NCBI RefSeq assembly: GCF_934476685.1
Contig: NZ_CAKSNX010000004.1
Coordinates: 166,446-230,445, forward strand
Source of the DNA: an uncultured Ruminococcus sp.
GTDB taxonomy: Bacteria; Bacillota; Clostridia; Oscillospirales; Ruminococcaceae
Direction: 5' to 3'
Length of the DNA stretch: 64,000 bases
How positions within the stretch are numbered: the first letter of the stretch is position 1; each line of letters opens with the position of its first letter. Positions 61,455-64,000 of this stretch are shown here, piece by piece. Both the position numbers and the translations under genes were made by a program. The notes under the pieces are model-generated. The model worked only from the letters and a program-made list of their open reading frames with translations. It was not told the origin of the DNA and made no database searches.

Positions 61455-61937
61455 TTGGAAATCAATAAGACAGTTTCAAAAGCTGGTTATGCCAAGCTGC
61501 AGGAAGAAAGAGAATATCTTGTAACAGTTAAACGTAAAGAGGTTGCTCAGAAGCTGAAAGAAGCACGTTCATTCGGTGACCTTTCCGAGAACGCTGAGTA
61601 CGATGAAGCAAAGAATGAACAGGCTATCCTTGAATCAAGGATCAACGAACTTGAAATACTTATTGCCAACGCAACAGTCGTTGAAGATGATGATATTTCT
61701 GTACACGAGATCGGTGTTGGCTCATATGTAAAGCTTAAGGATCTTGAATTTGATGAGATAGAGTCACTTCAGATAGTAGGTTCAACTGAATCTGATCCTG
61801 ACAACGGAAAGATCTCTGATGAATCCCCTATCGGCAAAGCTGCTCTCAAGAAAAAGGTCGGCGACATATTTGAAGTAGAAGCACCTGCCGGAACTCTTAA
61901 ATTTGAAGTAATCGAGATCAGCAGAGAAGAATACTAA
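61455..61937 (+). CDS. greA: transcription elongation factor GreA
   Basis: Rescues backtracked RNA polymerase by stimulating transcript cleavage. 160 residues: N-terminal coiled coil with the acidic tip motif AxxFGDLSENAEYDEAKNEQ, and a C-terminal FKBP-like domain with SPIGKAALKKKVGDIFEV. TTG start at 61455 after AGGAG (nine bases). Forms an operon with lysS, a common pairing in Firmicutes. Confidence 0.96.
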   Translation: MEINKTVSKAGYAKLQEEREYLVTVKRKEVAQKLKEARSFGDLSENAEYDEAKNEQAILESRINELEILIANATVVEDDDISVHEIGVGSYVKLKDLEFDEIESLQIVGSTESDPDNGKISDESPIGKAALKKKVGDIFEVEAPAGTLKFEVIEISREEY

Positions 61938-62013
61938 AATTCGATAAATCCAGCCGTTATAAAAAGGCTGTTATTACCAATAAAAATCACAGGCAGCGAA
62001 AGGAATGGAATTA

Positions 62014-63585
62014 ATGAGTGAAGAAATGCTTAACAACGCACCTGAAGAAGAAATGACTCAGGAAGAAATTAATTCTCTCAAGAAGATCAGAATGGATAAG
62101 CTGGAAGAGCTTAAGGCTGACGGCAGAAATCCGTTTGAAATAACAAAGTACGATGTTACTGCAAGCTGTGCAGAGGCTAAGGCTCAGTATGAAAAGGTCG
62201 AAGCTGAATGCAAGGCAGAAGCAGGTGACGATGAAGAAAAGCTTAAAGAACTGCTTGAAGAGAAGAGAATAACTGTAAGCGTTGCCGGACGTGTTATGTC
62301 AAGACGTCTTATGGGCAAGGCAAGCTTTTTTGATCTTCGTGACAAGAGCGACAAGGTACAGATCTATGTTCGTATGAACGAGATCGGAAAAGATGAATTT
62401 GATCGTTTCAAGAAGGGTGATATCGGCGATATCGTCGGCATTTCAGGCTTTGTATTCAGAACTAAAATGGGCGAAATATCTATTCATGCTCAGTCTGTAA
62501 CACTGCTTTCAAAGTCACTTCTTCCGCTTCCTGAAAAGTGGCATGGACTTAAAGATCAGGACACAAGATACCGTCAGAGATACACAGACCTTATCTGCAA
62601 CCCTGATGTAAAGGATACATTTATCAAGCGTTCACAGATCATTTCTTCAATAAGAAGATTTCTTGACGCACAGGGCTTTATGGAGGTTGAAACTCCTATG
62701 CTGGTTTCAAATGCAGGCGGCGCTGCTGCAAGACCATTTGAAACACACTACAATGCTCTTGATGAAGATGTAAAGCTGAGAATTTCTCTTGAACTTTATC
62801 TGAAAAGACTTATTGTCGGCGGACTTGAAAGAGTTTATGAGATAGGCAGAGTTTTCAGAAACGAGGGTGTTGACGCAAGACACAATCCTGAATTTACGCT
62901 TATGGAACTTTATCAGGCATACACTGACTATTACGGAATGATGGATCTGACAGAAAAGATGTTCAGACATCTTGCAATGGAAGTATGCGGTTCAACTACT
63001 ATCCCTTACGGCGAGCATATGCTGGATCTTGGCAAGCCATTTGAAAGAATGACAATGGTTGACGCTGTAAAGAAGTATGCAGGTGTAGATTTCAGCAAGA
63101 TCGAAACAACTGAAGAGGCAAAGAAAATCGCTGACGAACATCATGTTGAATATGAGGACAGACACAAGAGAGGCGACATTCTCAATCTGTTCTTTGAGGA
63201 ATTTGTTGAGGAGCATCTTATTCAGCCTACATTTATTATGGATCACCCTGTTGAGATATCACCTCTTACAAAGAGAAAGCCGGAAGATCCTGATTATGTT
63301 GAAAGATTTGAGTTGTTTATCAACACATGGGAGATGTGTAATGCATACTCAGAGCTTAACGACCCTGTTGACCAGAGACAGCGTTTTGTTGAGCAAGAAG
63401 AGCTGCTCAAGCAGGGCGATGATGAAGCAAACCGCATAGACGAGGACTTTCTCAGAGCGCTTGAGATCGGTATGCCTCCAACAGGCGGTATAGGTTACGG
63501 TATTGACAGACTTGTAATGCTGCTTACCAACTCCCCTGCTATCAGAGATGTACTGCTGTTCCCTACGATGAAGACATTGGAGTGA
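62014..63585 (+). CDS. lysS: lysyl-tRNA synthetase, class II
   Basis: Charges tRNA-Lys. 523 residues: an acidic N-terminal extension, OB-fold anticodon-binding domain (about 70-180), class II catalytic domain with motif 2 FRNEGVDARHNPEFTLMELY and motif 3 GIGYGIDRLVML. Start ATG at 62014 is nine bases after AAAGGA; the ATG at 62005 is too close to that site. Follows greA by 76 bases. Confidence 0.97.
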   Translation: MSEEMLNNAPEEEMTQEEINSLKKIRMDKLEELKADGRNPFEITKYDVTASCAEAKAQYEKVEAECKAEAGDDEEKLKELLEEKRITVSVAGRVMSRRLMGKASFFDLRDKSDKVQIYVRMNEIGKDEFDRFKKGDIGDIVGISGFVFRTKMGEISIHAQSVTLLSKSLLPLPEKWHGLKDQDTRYRQRYTDLICNPDVKDTFIKRSQIISSIRRFLDAQGFMEVETPMLVSNAGGAAARPFETHYNALDEDVKLRISLELYLKRLIVGGLERVYEIGRVFRNEGVDARHNPEFTLMELYQAYTDYYGMMDLTEKMFRHLAMEVCGSTTIPYGEHMLDLGKPFERMTMVDAVKKYAGVDFSKIETTEEAKKIADEHHVEYEDRHKRGDILNLFFEEFVEEHLIQPTFIMDHPVEISPLTKRKPEDPDYVERFELFINTWEMCNAYSELNDPVDQRQRFVEQEELLKQGDDEANRIDEDFLRALEIGMPPTGGIGYGIDRLVMLLTNSPAIRDVLLFPTMKTLE

Positions 63586-63634
63586 GAAAGCACCGTAATT
63601 ACAGGGTTTTCGGGGCATTAAGGTCACATTATTT

Positions 63635-63675
63635 TGCACCAATGCACCAAATATGCACCATTTTTATGAGGTGCA
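63635..63675. repeat. TGCACC repeats downstream of lysS, possible attachment region
   Basis: TGCACC occurs three times in 25 bases (63635, 63643, 63654), followed by the inverse GGTGCA at 63670-63675; the last two form an inverted repeat. Lying between lysS and the integrase remnant, it could be the recombination or arm site of the lost integrative element. Inference only. Confidence 0.4.
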
Positions 63676-63695
63676 GCGTAAAGATATGATAAATT

Positions 63696-63735
63696 ATCAC
63701 CGATATGGCTTTGAGGCTGTGTCGGTGATTTTGTT
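63696..63735 (+). terminator. candidate terminator of greA-lysS
   Basis: ATCACCGA (63696-63703) pairs with TCGGTGAT (63722-63729), then TTTGTTTAT. It lies 110 bases after lysS, so part of the downstream sequence is probably transcribed with it. Confidence 0.65.
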
Positions 63736-63738
63736 TAT

Positions 63739-63783
63739 AAAAAAATACCGATATGAATCAAAAATAGATCGTATCGGTATTTT
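63739..63783 (-). terminator. terminator of the integrase remnant
   Basis: AATACCGATA (63744-63753) pairs with TATCGGTATT (63772-63781); a run of seven T follows on the minus strand. Confidence 0.8.
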
Positions 63784-63787
63784 CCTA

Positions 63788-63933
63788 TCACTCATCTGAC
63801 TTTTCAGAACTGCCGCCATTAAAGATAAGCCTATCCAGTTCTCTAAATTCCTGCAGCTTGAAATCCTTTGTGGCGTCGGCGTAGACGTTCATCGTCGTAT
63901 CAAAATCTGCGTGACCTAAAACATGTATCGTCT
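63788..63933 (-). pseudogene. tyrosine integrase, C-terminal remnant
   Basis: About 48 codons of a phage/ICE-type tyrosine recombinase: TIHVLGHADFDTTMNVYADAT carries the catalytic His (or Trp) position and the nucleophilic Tyr, followed by a charged tail ending SEKSDE and a TGA at 63790-63788. Upstream the frame meets a TAG within the neighbouring element at about 63934, so the rest of the gene has been separated or lost. Confidence 0.8.
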
Positions 63934-64000
63934 ATAATAAATTAGACAGAAAACATTTAGCCGTGGTATAATAGAAAAAAAGGAGGAAAATAAAATGGCA
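63934..64000 (+). mobile_element. start of an unidentified mobile element or transposase gene
   Basis: The sequence changes at about 63931-63934, where the integrase frame breaks off. It contains TAGACA (63943-63948), 18 bases, TATAAT (63967-63972), an AAGGAGG ribosome site and ATG at 63995 followed by GCA. This is the layout of an insertion-sequence end with its transposase gene, but only two codons are visible, so the family cannot be named. Confidence 0.5.

Noticed and set aside
63635..63675. CRISPR-like repeat array
   Set aside because: The TGCACC units are only six bases with irregular 2-5 base gaps; there are no spacers or cas genes.

Overview
The window is a low-to-moderate GC, gene-dense chromosomal segment from an anaerobic Gram-positive bacterium, most likely a Ruminococcus-like member of the Oscillospiraceae (Clostridia). 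The reasons are GGAGG-type ribosome sites, frequent TTG and GTG starts, TTGACA-17-TATAAT promoters, pyruvate formate-lyase, MurT/GatD, a CIRCE-controlled hrcA-grpE-dnaK-dnaJ operon, a YabM/SpoVB-mazG-HU-rqcP cluster and a greA-lysS pair. The genus is inference from gene content. No tRNA, rRNA or CRISPR array was recognised.

Layout. 1-6.3 kb: F1Fo ATP synthase operon (atpI-B-E-F-H-A-G-D, minus strand, atpD cut by the window edge) whose c subunit carries two membrane carboxylates. 6.5-9.9 kb: a small lipoprotein and a YtrA-like regulator/ABC transporter operon. 9.9-17.4 kb: an NlpC/P60 wall hydrolase, then a minus-strand run of wall and translation genes (ddl, murI, DUF1934, argS), a eukaryotic-type HisA and a transglutaminase-like lipoprotein. 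17.5-22.2 kb: aconitase and NADP isocitrate dehydrogenase with three small unknown genes between them, giving the citrate-to-2-oxoglutarate branch. 22.2-30.1 kb: TetR regulator, ychF, an orphan 933-residue FtsX-type permease, an aminotransferase and a secreted CAP-domain protein. 30.1-33.4 kb: rqcP, HU, mazG and a flippase. 33.5-35.2 kb: a defective IS1182-family element whose catalytic core has been replaced by foreign coding sequence. 35.2-40.5 kb: an anchored acidic surface protein and the pyruvate formate-lyase locus, where the enzyme is split. 40.5-46.2 kb: eno, leuB, a DtxR/MntR-type regulator, a putative metal exporter and small unknown genes. 46.2-54 kb: the heat-shock operon and valS. 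54.4-63.6 kb: pyruvate kinase, a Ca2+-type P-ATPase, murT-gatD, greA-lysS. 63.6-64 kb: remnant of a tyrosine integrase cut by another mobile element.

The most unusual locus is 37.0-40.5 kb. The pyruvate formate-lyase gene has the two catalytic cysteines but stops before the glycyl-radical domain. That domain is a separate 83-residue gene, and between them lies a 74-residue Cys-containing protein that resembles the start of the same domain. Each gene has its own ribosome site and a different reading frame, and the activase gene follows. This looks like a naturally three-part pyruvate formate-lyase with the radical supplied in trans. The second most unusual locus is the mosaic IS1182 element, which retains matching ends but carries an unknown gene and part of a DUF523 gene inside its transposase.
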